Source: Paludibacteraceae bacterium
GTDB lineage: Bacteria > Bacteroidota > Bacteroidia > Bacteroidales > Paludibacteraceae
Assembly (NCBI GenBank): GCA_016285885.1
Contig: JAEERP010000001.1
Span: forward strand, 372,001 to 436,000
Reading direction: 5' to 3'
DNA length: 64,000 nt
Shown: piece after piece, positions 51,578-63,926 of the stretch
Position numbering within the stretch: position 1 is the first letter of the stretch
Layout of the letters: every line of letters begins with the position of its first letter
Notes under the pieces: generated by a model
Seen by the model: only the letters and a program-made list of their open reading frames with translations
The model's database searches: none
Told to the model about the DNA's origin: nothing
Made by a program: the position numbers and the translations under genes

Positions 51578-52207
51578 ATGAAACAGTTGATTTTCTTGTG
51601 TGCCACAATGGCGCTATCTCTATTCGGCAGCTGCTCTTCTGAAAAGGAACAAGCCGTAAACGAAACAAAGTCACCATCCTTCGATGAAGTTCTCCTATCG
51701 CGTAGAAGCATACGCAGCTATGACGCGACAAAGAAAATCACGGAAGCGGAAGTGCGTGAATTGCTCAAAGCCACTCAAGAGGCTCCTTCTTGGGCCAATC
51801 AGCAACCGACGAAGTACTACGTAGCCATCAGCCAAGAGAAACTGGAGGCTGTACAAGAATTGGTTGGAGAGAAGAACAAATCCAGAATCGCCAATGCGCC
51901 CGTCCTCATCCTTTCCACTTTCGAAAAGGGAAAATCGGGCTTCTTCCAGGGCAACCAAACCAACGAGATCGGCGACGGATGGGGAGCCTACGACAACGGT
52001 CTCAGCAACTGCTACCTCATCCTGAAAGCACGTGCCATGGGCTTCGACTCGCTCATCATGGGAATGCGTGATTCCGAGCAACTCCGTAAACTATTCGGTG
52101 TGCCTGAAAACGAGACCATCATGGCTGTCATCGCCTTGGGCTACAGAGCGGAGGAGCCTACGTATCCAAACAGAAGAGATTTGGATGAAATCGCAAAATT
52201 CTTCTAG
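51578..52207 (+). CDS. Nitroreductase-family lipoprotein
   Basis: A 209-residue FMN protein. The ATG at 51578 (MKQLIFLCATMALSLFGSC) opens a lipoprotein signal with Cys at the FGSC lipobox; an earlier ATG gives a poor leader. The mature domain is nitroreductase-like: LLSRRSIRSYDATKKITEAE, TQEAPSWANQQPTKYYVAIS, and the C-terminal ETIMAVIALGYRAEEP. It resembles 4-aminophenyl/BluB-neighbour reductases but anchored in the envelope, which is odd for an NAD(P)H-dependent family. Confidence 0.9.
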   Translation: MKQLIFLCATMALSLFGSCSSEKEQAVNETKSPSFDEVLLSRRSIRSYDATKKITEAEVRELLKATQEAPSWANQQPTKYYVAISQEKLEAVQELVGEKNKSRIANAPVLILSTFEKGKSGFFQGNQTNEIGDGWGAYDNGLSNCYLILKARAMGFDSLIMGMRDSEQLRKLFGVPENETIMAVIALGYRAEEPTYPNRRDLDEIAKFF

Positions 52208-52388
52208 GCATATACCCATACAAAAGTACAACGGCATCGCTCTCCATTTGAGGGCGATGCCGTACTCTTTAAATAAAAACAAGTAAGGAACGATCTAATT
52301 ATTTGTGATTTACAACAATTATCGTTTACTTTGAACATTGTTTTGTCGAGACATAACAATTCAGCAAGTATAAATTCAATACAACAAA

Positions 52389-53063
52389 ATGAGAAGAAAA
52401 CTAAGTTTTTTAGTGTTGACAGCCACACTCTGTATCATGTCCTGCAACACAAGCAACGGTAACGACCTTTCCAAGGCAAGTTGCGGTAAAAACAACGTAA
52501 TTAAAAATAAAGATATGTCTACTATTTATGATTTTAAAGCGCCCATGAGCAATGGCGAAGAGTTAGATTTTTCACAGTTCAAGGGAAAAGTCCTATTGAT
52601 CGTCAATACGGCAAGCAAATGCGGCTTCACACCTCAATTCGCAGGGTTGGAAAAGTTACATGAGCAATATAAAGATAAAGGCCTTGTGGTCATCGGGTTC
52701 CCGTGCAACCAGTTCGCTGAGCAAGATCCGGGGTCGGATGCTGAGATCGCCTCATTCTGCCAGATAAACTATGGCGTGACTTTCCAGATAATGAAGAAAT
52801 CTGACGTGAATGGACCTGACGCTAATCCTATCTTCACCTATCTAAAGAGCAAGGCAGGCTTCGCCGGGTTCAACAAAGACCACAAATTGGGGAAGATAAT
52901 GGTCGAAATGCAGACTAAGAACGACCCTAATTACGCCGAGAATCCTGACATCAAGTGGAATTTCACCAAATTCTTGATTTCAAAAGATGGCAGTCAGATT
53001 ATACGTTTCGAGCCCACGACAGAGCCGGAAGAACTTGCCGAAGTGATTGAAAAATTATTGTAA
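52389..53063 (+). CDS. Glutathione peroxidase-family lipoprotein
   Basis: A 224-residue protein with lipobox signal (LCIMSC, Cys near residue 19) and a linker of about 20 residues, then the peroxidase domain. The peroxidatic Cys is in LLIVNTASKCGFTPQFAGLE; FPCNQFAEQDPGSDAEI and [16 protein letters not shown] are family signatures. It is the second peroxidase of this family in the window and the only exported one, presumably protecting envelope lipids. It is followed after 15 bases by a small membrane protein. Confidence 0.93.
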   Translation: MRRKLSFLVLTATLCIMSCNTSNGNDLSKASCGKNNVIKNKDMSTIYDFKAPMSNGEELDFSQFKGKVLLIVNTASKCGFTPQFAGLEKLHEQYKDKGLVVIGFPCNQFAEQDPGSDAEIASFCQINYGVTFQIMKKSDVNGPDANPIFTYLKSKAGFAGFNKDHKLGKIMVEMQTKNDPNYAENPDIKWNFTKFLISKDGSQIIRFEPTTEPEELAEVIEKLL

Positions 53064-53078
53064 TCTAAACACGTCACG

Positions 53079-53354
53079 ATGCTTTATGTAATCGCCATTG
53101 TTAACCTAGTGCTTGGCATATGTACCTTTGGCTATCTTTTTGTTGAGCCAAGCCCTGAGGTCAAATACCTTTTTGCGGCCATGCTAGGTTCAATTGTTTT
53201 AAACATCTTGCTAGTTGTCCTAATTCGTAAAAATGGTAAAAACTATTCGTATAGAGCAAAATTATTCTCTTTACTTCTTTTGTCGCTTGGCGATTTCGAG
53301 TTGTGGTTCCCAATTCTCGCCACACCGTACGTTATGGATTTATTATGGCATTAA
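53079..53354 (+). CDS. Small membrane protein of unknown function
   Basis: A 91-residue protein with three hydrophobic segments (MLYVIAIVNLVLGICTFGYLF, YLFAAMLGSIVLNILLVVLI, LLLLSLGDFELWFPILATPY). It is coded 15 bases after the peroxidase lipoprotein gene and likely shares its transcript. No family recognised. Confidence 0.6.
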   Translation: MLYVIAIVNLVLGICTFGYLFVEPSPEVKYLFAAMLGSIVLNILLVVLIRKNGKNYSYRAKLFSLLLLSLGDFELWFPILATPYVMDLLWH

Positions 53355-53420
53355 ACCATGTTTTTTCTGATGAATCCTGAATATTGTTGCATATCGCAAC
53401 CATCCTCAATATAGCAGAAA

Positions 53421-53930
53421 ATGCCTTACACCTCCCTCTATATCACCCCTCCATCCTTCGACAACCTTCTGCTTGCCTCCGACGGTGACCTCCTCACGGC
53501 TCTCCATTTCATCGGCTCACAGAAGGCAGAGGAACACCTGCAGGAAGGTGATGAGACCGATTTGCCCATTTTTCAGGAGACGCGGCGTTGGCTCGACATC
53601 TACTTCTCGGGGCATCAGCCCGATTTCACACCACGGTACAAACTGGATAACGTGACACCTTTCCGCCAGGAAGTGTCAGAGATCATGTGCACCATTCCTT
53701 TCGGGGAGACAATGACCTACGGCGAGATAGCCACGCAGATAGCACAAAGGCACGGATTGAATAAGATGTCGGCGCAGGCGGTGGGCGGTGCGGTAGGGTG
53801 GAACCCCATCTGCCTAATCATTCCCTGCCACCGTGTGATGGGTGCTGGGGGACAACTCACGGGCTATGGAGGCGGAATCAATAATAAAATAGCTTTGCTT
53901 AGGTTGGAAGGTTCCCTATCTGTTGAATGA
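53421..53930 (+). CDS. ogt: Methylated-DNA-[protein]-cysteine S-methyltransferase
   Basis: A 169-residue suicide repair enzyme removing alkyl groups from O6-guanine. The acceptor Cys is in NPICLIIPCHRVMGAGGQLTG; CTIPFGETMTYGEIATQIAQ and the Asn/arginine-finger region MSAQAVGGAVGWNP are also present. The N-terminal domain is present, and length fits Ogt rather than Ada. Probably a single gene. Confidence 0.95.
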   Translation: MPYTSLYITPPSFDNLLLASDGDLLTALHFIGSQKAEEHLQEGDETDLPIFQETRRWLDIYFSGHQPDFTPRYKLDNVTPFRQEVSEIMCTIPFGETMTYGEIATQIAQRHGLNKMSAQAVGGAVGWNPICLIIPCHRVMGAGGQLTGYGGGINNKIALLRLEGSLSVE

Positions 53931-53964
53931 ATCCGCTGTGCTTCTGGAAAAATATCCACATCCT

Positions 53965-53995
53965 TTTGCTTGTTGTTTTTTTTGCGTTATATTTG
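53965..53995 (+). promoter_or_regulatory. Promoter of the following secreted-protein gene
   Basis: TTTG (53965-53968) and TATATTTG (53988-53995), 23 bases apart start to start, match the Bacteroidetes promoter. The transcript would start about 105 bases before the ATG at 54107. Confidence 0.55.
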
Positions 53996-54106
53996 CGGTA
54001 ACGGTGGTTGTGCGAAGCCCTATTTCGCCCCGCTGTTTTTTTTATCCATTCATGTCGGGCGATAAAGGAGACTATAAGTTACCTGAACAATAAGAGGGAC
54101 GAAAAC

Positions 54107-54592
54107 ATGAAGAACATTGGTTGCATTATGCGTTTATTTGTTGTGGGATATTTACTGTTCCAAGCATATTGTGTTTATTCTGCGGAGCCGACTAAAATAA
54201 AGATTGGTGAAAAAGTCAATGTGGATTTTCTGCATCATAAAGATCTGAGTTGTAAAAAGAGTGAATTTGAGCTTTATTCTATTTCTATTCATAGTTGTTA
54301 TTTGTCTAAGGACACATTTACTTGCTATTTAACCTATCCGTTGTCAAATGATGGCGTGTTAAATTATAAGAAAAATGAATTCAAGTGGAATGGAGCCATG
54401 TTGGCAATACCTAAAAAGGGTTCCAAATATGGGAGACTATTTCCTCGTGGAGGTAATTGTCCCGCTATGGAGAAAAAAAGAGATGGGAAAATATCTATTC
54501 TCAAGTATAAGAACAATGCTTGGATCAAAGTAGGAGAGACTTGGACTGATGGAGGTAATTGGGAAAGGCCCTTGTATGGAAGATGCAGATAA
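54107..54592 (+). CDS. Secreted protein of unknown function
   Basis: A 161-residue protein starting at 54107 (MKNIGCIMRLFVVGYLLFQ), which gives a clean signal peptide ending near VYSA; the in-frame ATG at 54008 would place this segment internally. The mature part is polar and rich in Lys, Tyr and Ser, with Cys pairs (LSCKKSEFE, SIHSCYLS, TFTCYLTYP) and an aromatic end (WTDGGNWERPLYGRCR). No family recognised. AT-rich compared with its neighbours. Confidence 0.6.
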   Translation: MKNIGCIMRLFVVGYLLFQAYCVYSAEPTKIKIGEKVNVDFLHHKDLSCKKSEFELYSISIHSCYLSKDTFTCYLTYPLSNDGVLNYKKNEFKWNGAMLAIPKKGSKYGRLFPRGGNCPAMEKKRDGKISILKYKNNAWIKVGETWTDGGNWERPLYGRCR

Positions 54593-54699
54593 AATTCTCT
54601 CAAAAATGTATGGGGATTAGTTTACGATTAAATGTGTTTTTATGAAGAATCTCTACATGATGTTGGTAGGGAGTAGTGTATGAATTTAAAAGTTGAGAA

Positions 54700-55545
54700 A
54701 TGGAACATCTCATTCCCAAGATTATTCTGATCACAGGCGCATCCCACACGGGCAAAACGCTTCTGGCGCAAAGACTGCTTGAAAGGTATCGCATGCCTTA
54801 CCTCTCGATCGACCATCTGAAGATGGGCCTTATCCGTAGCGGACACACGGAACTGACGCCCCTAAGCGACACCACCGCCCTCACGGATTACTTGTGGCCT
54901 ATCGTCCGAGAAATGATAAAGACGGCCCTCGAAAATAACCAGCGCCTGATTGTGGAGGGTTGTTACATCCCGTTTGATTGGCGGCGGGACTTTGACGATA
55001 ACTCTCTGTCCGCCATCCGTTTCGTCTGTCTGGCCATGTCGGACGCATACATCGATTCGCACTTCGACGATATCTCTGCCCATGCCTCGGACATCGAGTC
55101 CCGCATGGACGATGATTGCACCCTCGAAGGCCTGAAAGAGGATAACCATGCAGTGATTGAGGGGTTCGGAAAGTGTGGTGAAAGGGTTACGATAATAGAC
55201 GGAGATTATAAAAATTGTTTGTATTTGCTTGAAAATGAATTGTATAATAAAATCAATAAATCAATGACACAAACAGAACGCATCGCACAGATGGAGACCC
55301 TTTTCGACAGTAGCAACGAGGTGATCCGTCATTTGCAACAGGCGATTGATGACTTTCACGCCTTGCAGCCCGTCATCTCCGAGTTGGAAAACTACTACAG
55401 GACCGATTGGCGCACCGACTTCGAAGCCGACGAGGAGGGTGCCTTGCCTGCCGACCTCAAACGGGGCGTGCTGAGCGAAGACGGACTCTGGGATTTGCTG
55501 GAGGAATACCAACAGCTGAAATCGTCTCTCGAAGAACACGAGTGA
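54700..55545 (+). CDS. P-loop kinase-like domain fused to DUF4298
   Basis: A 281-residue protein. Residues 1-185 form a small nucleotide kinase-like domain: Walker A in IILITGASHTGKTLLAQRLL, an acceptor-side motif (MPYLSIDHLKMGLIRSGH), and RLIVEGCYIPFDWRRDF. Residues about 188-281 match DUF4298 (QTERIAQMETLFDSSNEV, LENYYRTDWRTDFEADEEG). DUF4298 is usually a free-standing protein of about 90 residues. An ATG at 55264 could still start that part alone. The substrate is unknown; toxin-like kinase activity (zeta type) is one possibility. Confidence 0.85.
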   Translation: MEHLIPKIILITGASHTGKTLLAQRLLERYRMPYLSIDHLKMGLIRSGHTELTPLSDTTALTDYLWPIVREMIKTALENNQRLIVEGCYIPFDWRRDFDDNSLSAIRFVCLAMSDAYIDSHFDDISAHASDIESRMDDDCTLEGLKEDNHAVIEGFGKCGERVTIIDGDYKNCLYLLENELYNKINKSMTQTERIAQMETLFDSSNEVIRHLQQAIDDFHALQPVISELENYYRTDWRTDFEADEEGALPADLKRGVLSEDGLWDLLEEYQQLKSSLEEHE

Positions 55546-55575
55546 TGGGCGGTATGAAAAAAACATAGGAAAAGC

Positions 55576-55605
55576 GTTGCGTTTGTTGAAAAAAAACTAT
55601 CTTTG
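55576..55605 (+). promoter_or_regulatory. Possible promoter of the glycosidase unit
   Basis: GTTG (55576-55579) and TATCTTTG (55598-55605) are 22 bases apart start to start. The beta-helix gene starts 217 bases later, leaving a long AT-rich leader in which I see no named riboswitch. Confidence 0.45.
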
Positions 55606-55821
55606 CGGGGGTAAATAATATGTTTTGTGGAAAAACGCGCAATGAGTGAACAGACTATTCTCGTTGCTGATTTGAAAAACACGACCAAGCCTTTACATCT
55701 AAAATATTAGATGTCTTTTTACGATTGAATGAGTGAAATTGGACTGTATAAGGTCTAAGGTTCGGTTATGCTGTTGTTGTAAATTATTGAGAGACACTGT
55801 ATTATAAATTTATTGTAGGCA

Positions 55822-58461
55822 ATGAAAAAATATCTTTTTGGGGCAGAATTCCTGCGAAGGGTGGCGTGTGCGTCTACCCGTAAGGCATTATTGGGTGCAA
55901 TGATGTTTTCCCCTGCCGTGACGTTGGCGCAAGGCGAGTCGAATCAGTACGATGAGACGGGCAATCAGGCTACTTTCTACGTGGCTCCTTCTGGCTCCGA
56001 CACGAATGAGGGCACTTTCGAAGCTCCTTTCAAGACGCTCGCAAGGGCGCAGAAGGAGGTGCGCAAGGTGAACGAAACAATGACGGGCGACGTTGTGGTC
56101 TGTCTGCGAGGGGGTACCTATCAGCTGGCCAGTACGCTGACGTTGAATAACCTGGACGGAGGCAAGTCGGGCCATTATGTCCGTTACAGAAACTATCCGG
56201 GCGAGTCTCCGTTGGTGACGGGTGGCATCCCTATCGAGGGTTGGACCCTGCATGACGCTGAAAACAATATCTGGGCCGCACCGAACGTGGAAGCCCGTTT
56301 CCGTCAGCTCTACGTGAATGGTAAGAAGGCTATCCGTGCCCGCTATCCGAACCTGAAGGAGAACGGTGACCATAACTTCTTCCGCTTGGCGAAGGTCGAC
56401 ACGCTCGGCAAGGGCTTCGAGGTCTACAGCGACCAAGTGGGTAACTGGAACCAGCTGAACAAAGTGGAGATGCACCTGATGATTGCCTGGGCGGAGTCTA
56501 TCCTGCGTCTGAGCAAGATCACCAACAAGGGCAATGTCTGCAAGATAGAGGTGCAGGAGCCTGAGCACACGATGATCTGGCGCCGCAAATATCCGATGCT
56601 GGGTACCGCCTTCATGAGCAACCCGCCCCGCCAACAATGCTTCTACTTCGAGAACGCCTACGAGTTTATTGATCAAGAGGGAGAATGGTACTTGGACGAG
56701 ACGGAGAACATGCTCTACTACAAGGCGAGGGAAGGGGAGAATATGACCAAGAGCTTGGTGGTCGCCCCACGCTTGGAGACATTGATCGCCATCCAAGGGG
56801 AAAGCACCTCCAACAAGGTGGGCTACCTCTCTTTCGAGGGCATCACATTCGCCCATACCAACTTCACCCTGCCGAGCGAGAAGGGCTACATGGACCTGCA
56901 GGCGGGGCTCTACCATCTCGACGTGTTGGACGAGCATCCGGGACAGCCATTGCGCAGTAACCAATTCCTCCTGAAGCGTCCTGCTTCCGGTGTCAGGGTG
57001 GAGAACGCCCACCATATCCGCATCGAGAAGAACATATTCGCCCAAATGGCCATGACGGGCTTGGACTTCGTATCGGGCACCAACGATGATATGATACAGG
57101 GCAATATCTTCACCGACTTGGGTGCGGCGGGCATCATGATCGGTAAGTTCTCGCAGGACGACAACACGGAGATCCACAAAGCCTATAACCCGTCCGACCG
57201 TGCGGAGATATGCACCCGCGACACAATCAAGAACAACTATATTCACCACGTCACCACCGAGTCGCAGGGCTCCGTGGGCATCGGAGCGGGCTATCCGAGG
57301 GATATCGTCATCGAGCACAATGAACTGGCCTACATGAACTATTCGGGCATCTCCGTGGGCTTCGGCTGGACAAAGCAGGAGACCGCCATGAACAATAACC
57401 ATATCAACTGGAACAGAATCCACCATGTCTCCCAACTGCTGGCGGACTGCGGACCGATCTACACGCTCTCCAACCAGGGAACGGGTGGACAGATACAACA
57501 CAATTACATCTCGGACATCTCCGCTTCGCAATGGGCGGACTATTGGGTGCTCCCAATCTACTTGGACGAGGGTTCGAGCGGCTTCGAGGTCTCCGATAAT
57601 GTGTACGACCGCGCCCCTTCCGGCAATGCGGCCAACCAGGCTGGATCGAACTATTGCCACGACAACGACGGACACTCGCAGACCGTCATCAACAATGCGG
57701 GTATCGAGAAGGATTTCCAAGGCATATTCTCCGTGAAGGTCACCATCCTGCCTGATTTCTCGGAGGTCGTGCCACAAACCGCCTTCGTCGAGGATGCTGC
57801 CATCCCTGGCGTTATCGAGATGGAGAACTACGATTTGGGTGGACAAAGCGTCTCCTTCTACGATACGGATTTCCTTAATGAGGAGGGATTTTACCGTGAG
57901 GACGGTGTGGACATCGTGGCGATCGGTGACTCGCTCCATCCCGACGGCTATGCGTTGGGTTACACGGCTGCGGGAGAGTGGCTGGAGTATACGCTGAACG
58001 TGAAGGAATCCTCCCGCTACCAGTTCCGCGCGTGGGTGGCTTCCGGCTTGGAACACTCGGGCTTCCGCCTCTTCCTGGATGGTGCTGCGATTACGGACAC
58101 CTTGGAGATACCGCAAGGGGAGAACTGGACCGATTATACCACGATTGACGGTGAGACCACCCAGCTACAAGCGGGCGAACATGTCTTGCGCCTGGTGATC
58201 ACAGGTCCGTACGCGAACATCGACCGTATCCATTTCGCCAAGAACCTATCGGAGATTACCTCCCTGACTTCCACCCTTGCATCGAATGGAGAACAAGTGT
58301 TATATGTTTATGATATAAGAGGTTATTACTGCGGAACGATTCATGTGGAGGGAGGTGATCCTTCCTCCATTGAACGTTCCATGGAAAGGGCGGGCTTCCT
58401 GCCTGGCGTATACCTCCTCCGTGCTTCCGACGGATTAGCCTTTAAGCATATTGTTAAGTGA
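55822..58461 (+). CDS. Secreted parallel beta-helix glycosidase, GH141-like, with CBM6-like and T9SS C-terminal domains
   Basis: An 879-residue exported protein. After a signal region the catalytic start ATFYVAPSGSDTNEGTFEAP and PFKTLARAQKEVRKVN is typical of GH141-type parallel beta-helices; helix coils follow (RVENAHHIRIEKNIFAQMAM, IQGNIFTDLGAAGIMIGKF, DIVIEHNELAYMNYSGISVG). Residues about 670-800 resemble a CBM6 (GVIEMENYDLGGQSVSFYDT, LEYTLNVKESSRYQFRAWVA). The last 70 residues (LYVYDIRGYYCG..PGVYLLRASDGLAFKHIVK) look like a type A T9SS sorting domain. GH141 members cut fucosides or xylan; specificity here is unknown. The GH2 gene follows. Confidence 0.82.
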   Translation: MKKYLFGAEFLRRVACASTRKALLGAMMFSPAVTLAQGESNQYDETGNQATFYVAPSGSDTNEGTFEAPFKTLARAQKEVRKVNETMTGDVVVCLRGGTYQLASTLTLNNLDGGKSGHYVRYRNYPGESPLVTGGIPIEGWTLHDAENNIWAAPNVEARFRQLYVNGKKAIRARYPNLKENGDHNFFRLAKVDTLGKGFEVYSDQVGNWNQLNKVEMHLMIAWAESILRLSKITNKGNVCKIEVQEPEHTMIWRRKYPMLGTAFMSNPPRQQCFYFENAYEFIDQEGEWYLDETENMLYYKAREGENMTKSLVVAPRLETLIAIQGESTSNKVGYLSFEGITFAHTNFTLPSEKGYMDLQAGLYHLDVLDEHPGQPLRSNQFLLKRPASGVRVENAHHIRIEKNIFAQMAMTGLDFVSGTNDDMIQGNIFTDLGAAGIMIGKFSQDDNTEIHKAYNPSDRAEICTRDTIKNNYIHHVTTESQGSVGIGAGYPRDIVIEHNELAYMNYSGISVGFGWTKQETAMNNNHINWNRIHHVSQLLADCGPIYTLSNQGTGGQIQHNYISDISASQWADYWVLPIYLDEGSSGFEVSDNVYDRAPSGNAANQAGSNYCHDNDGHSQTVINNAGIEKDFQGIFSVKVTILPDFSEVVPQTAFVEDAAIPGVIEMENYDLGGQSVSFYDTDFLNEEGFYREDGVDIVAIGDSLHPDGYALGYTAAGEWLEYTLNVKESSRYQFRAWVASGLEHSGFRLFLDGAAITDTLEIPQGENWTDYTTIDGETTQLQAGEHVLRLVITGPYANIDRIHFAKNLSEITSLTSTLASNGEQVLYVYDIRGYYCGTIHVEGGDPSSIERSMERAGFLPGVYLLRASDGLAFKHIVK

Positions 58462-58472
58462 TTATATATTGA

Positions 58473-61955
<3,483 letters not shown>

Positions 61956-62120
61956 TTAAACTGATTGGGGTAGTCCGATTTTTATGACTAATGCTTTGCT
62001 CTAACAATTTATTTTCTGAATCATCATACATGAATTTTTATGTCATAAATATTTTTTTTCACGACTATTATTTTTAAATTCGCTTAGTGTTTGAAATTAT
62101 TAACTTTAAATATTAATGTT

Positions 62121-62498
62121 ATGGGAAAATTTGTGATTTCTAAAGCGAAGAATGGTGTGGTGTTCAACTTGAAGGCAGGCAATGGTGAGATCATCGCTAC
62201 TTCAGAGGTTTATTCATCTTTGTCTTCTTGCAAGTCTGGTATTGCCAGTGTACAGAAAAATAGCCAGGTGGCTAAAGTTGAGGATCAGACTGTTGAAGGT
62301 TTCGCTACAGAGAAGAACCCTAAGTTCGAGGTATACAAGGACAAGAAGGGCGAATTCCGCTTCCGTTTGAAAGCCGGCAATGGTGAGATCATCGCTACTG
62401 GTGAGAGCTACAAGGCTAAGGCTGGTTGCTTGAACGGTATCGAGTCTATCAGAAAGAACGCTGCTGACGCTGAGATCGTTGATAATAGCGCGGAATAA
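62121..62498 (+). CDS. DUF1508 (YegP-like) protein with two tandem repeats
   Basis: A 125-residue cytoplasmic protein starting at 62121 (MGKFVISKAKNGVVFNLKAG). Two DUF1508 units are visible: NLKAGNGEIIATSEVYSSLS and RLKAGNGEIIATGESYKAKA, each ending with a GI-(A/E)-S-(V/I)-(Q/R)-K-N helix. The family is widespread and small, with no firm function. High Lys/Glu content and a strong terminator just downstream suggest an abundant monocistronic message. Confidence 0.93.
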   Translation: MGKFVISKAKNGVVFNLKAGNGEIIATSEVYSSLSSCKSGIASVQKNSQVAKVEDQTVEGFATEKNPKFEVYKDKKGEFRFRLKAGNGEIIATGESYKAKAGCLNGIESIRKNAADAEIVDNSAE

Positions 62499-62522
62499 TC
62501 CTATTCTGAATTTATATTAAAC

Positions 62523-62553
62523 AAAAAGGCGGTTCGGTTCGAATCGCCTTTTT
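62523..62553. terminator. Bidirectional rho-independent terminator
   Basis: AAAAAGGCGGTTCG and CGAATCGCCTTTTT pair over 14 bases with one G-T pair, followed by a T-run on the plus strand. It sits between the DUF1508 gene and the convergent gene ending at 62560. Confidence 0.85.
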
Positions 62554-62559
62554 TTTCGC

Positions 62560-63219
62560 TTATAGTTTGATGTGAAAAGCTATCGTCACATTGAGACTCA
62601 TGCTCAGGTCCCGCTTCTTGTACTCTTCCGTGCGCCGGGTTTGGCTGTCATAGGCCTCCGTTTCTCTGACAAACTGGACGATGGGGAGTGAGAGCCCTAG
62701 GTCTACTACCTGTTTGATGCGGATTCCTATCGCTGGCTCGACATATATTCCTTTCTCCTTGTCTTCGTAATTGTAATCCTTGTGGAACCATTTCCCGTCA
62801 TGCCGTTGGTAGAGATCATATCTTTCACTCTTCATTCCCTTGAGGTTGATGCTATAGCCTAACTTCATGCCAACGTATGGAGCAGTCTTTTTGATGGGGA
62901 AGTAGCTGCGGAACTCAGCGTAGACGGGTAGTGAAAAGTATATTATATCAGACATGTCTAATCGGTTCCTCAATTCAACGCCCAACCCGTAGTAGAGATG
63001 CTTGTCGTGTTGCCGTCCGAAGTTTACTGATATGCCATGGGAGAAGGTGATCTCCCCGTCGTCTTCGCTGGACAGGTCATCTGATATGATGGTGCCTAGC
63101 GTCATACGCTCTATTCGTAGCTCGTAACCTTCCGTGAAATAGCTCTTTTCGCTTGATGCTTCTTGTGCGGATAGATGCGCCGCACAGAGTACGAAGAGCA
63201 TCGTGAATATTTTTCTCAT
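62560..63219 (-). CDS. Outer-membrane beta-barrel-like protein
   Basis: A 219-residue protein starting at 63219 (MRKIFTMLFVLCAAHLSAQE) with a clear signal peptide. The mature part alternates short amphipathic strands (YYGLGVELRNRL, IYFSLPVYAEFRSYFP, APYVGMKLGYSINLKG, YVEPAIGIRIKQVVDLGLSL) and ends in a barrel-like strand (SMSLNVTIAFHIKL). This is the style of small porin-like/opacity barrels in Bacteroidetes. It follows the next gene by 13 bases on the same strand. Confidence 0.75.
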   Translation of the reverse strand: MRKIFTMLFVLCAAHLSAQEASSEKSYFTEGYELRIERMTLGTIISDDLSSEDDGEITFSHGISVNFGRQHDKHLYYGLGVELRNRLDMSDIIYFSLPVYAEFRSYFPIKKTAPYVGMKLGYSINLKGMKSERYDLYQRHDGKWFHKDYNYEDKEKGIYVEPAIGIRIKQVVDLGLSLPIVQFVRETEAYDSQTRRTEEYKKRDLSMSLNVTIAFHIKL

Positions 63220-63232
63220 GTCTTGTCGTTTT

Positions 63233-63859
63233 TTAGTAATAGTAATATTGGGTATCCTCAAAAATGACTTTCCTGCTATTTATTTTGTAGCAGACGCTGA
63301 AGTTCCAGTCTTCCTGCAAACTGTTCAACTCCTCTTTTGGAATGCTTTGTATCAGTGCGGCGATATCCTCGTTGAGGGGATTCTCTTTCCATACGAAGGT
63401 GATGTCCTTGATCGTCCCCTTGTGGGTCACTGTGAAGCTGACAATAGGCTTTCCCGCAGGAATGGTGTCTGTCTTGCTGTAGTAATCTTTACAGTCTATG
63501 TTGTTCTGATTCAGGTATTCTAAGATGTTGTTATAGAGTGTGTGCCTCACCGCGGCCTCCTTCACGTTGTCACTGCCAAAAGGATCGGGACCCACGTCTC
63601 CTTCGTCACAGCAGGCGGATAGGAGCGAACTGCTGGCTATGCCTGCGAGGGAAAGCCCCGCTATGGTGATGATCTTCCCCAACTTCTTACGCTTGTCGAG
63701 CTCCTGCTCCAGGTAGCGCACCTCCGCCTCACACTTTGGACAGGTGCCTTTGCACTCTCCCTTGTAGGCGCATTCGTCCGTCACAAGCCTGATATCGTTC
63801 TCTAAAGCGATCTTCTTCCTGATTTCCCGCAGATATTTACATTTCTCTTTCCCTATCAT
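63233..63859 (-). CDS. Zinc-ribbon/membrane-anchored protein with TonB-C-like periplasmic domain
   Basis: A 208-residue protein. The N-terminal 60 residues are cytoplasmic-looking, with a four-Cys knuckle (DECAYKGECKGTCPKCEAEV) and a basic helix. One membrane helix follows (IITIAGLSLAGIASSSLLSA). The periplasmic part (DNVKEAAVRHTLYNNILEYL, KPIVSFTVTHKGTIKDITFV) resembles the TonB C-terminal fold, as in Bacteroidetes energy transducer TonB annotations. It lies directly before a barrel-type outer-membrane protein gene. A TATATTTG -7 box (63926-63919, minus strand) is 60 bases upstream. Confidence 0.7.
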   Translation of the reverse strand: MIGKEKCKYLREIRKKIALENDIRLVTDECAYKGECKGTCPKCEAEVRYLEQELDKRKKLGKIITIAGLSLAGIASSSLLSACCDEGDVGPDPFGSDNVKEAAVRHTLYNNILEYLNQNNIDCKDYYSKTDTIPAGKPIVSFTVTHKGTIKDITFVWKENPLNEDIAALIQSIPKEELNSLQEDWNFSVCYKINSRKVIFEDTQYYYY

Positions 63860-63918
63860 GACAAAAATTTTTTTACAGATTTTGAATGATTCATCACCTT
63901 AAGAAATGAATTTGTTCA

Positions 63919-63926
63919 CAAATATA
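63919..63926 (-). promoter_or_regulatory. -7 box for the last two minus-strand genes
   Basis: TATATTTG on the minus strand, 60 bases before the start at 63859. The remaining bases to 64000 are AT-rich and contain no gene that I can see. Confidence 0.5.

Noticed and set aside
55642-55710. 22-codon frame in the leader of the beta-helix gene
   Set aside because: No ribosome-binding site, no similarity, and length well within chance.
55888-58116. 742-codon open frame on the minus strand
   Set aside because: It lies wholly antisense to the GH141-like gene, has no family-like sequence and reflects the GC-biased codon pattern of the coding strand.
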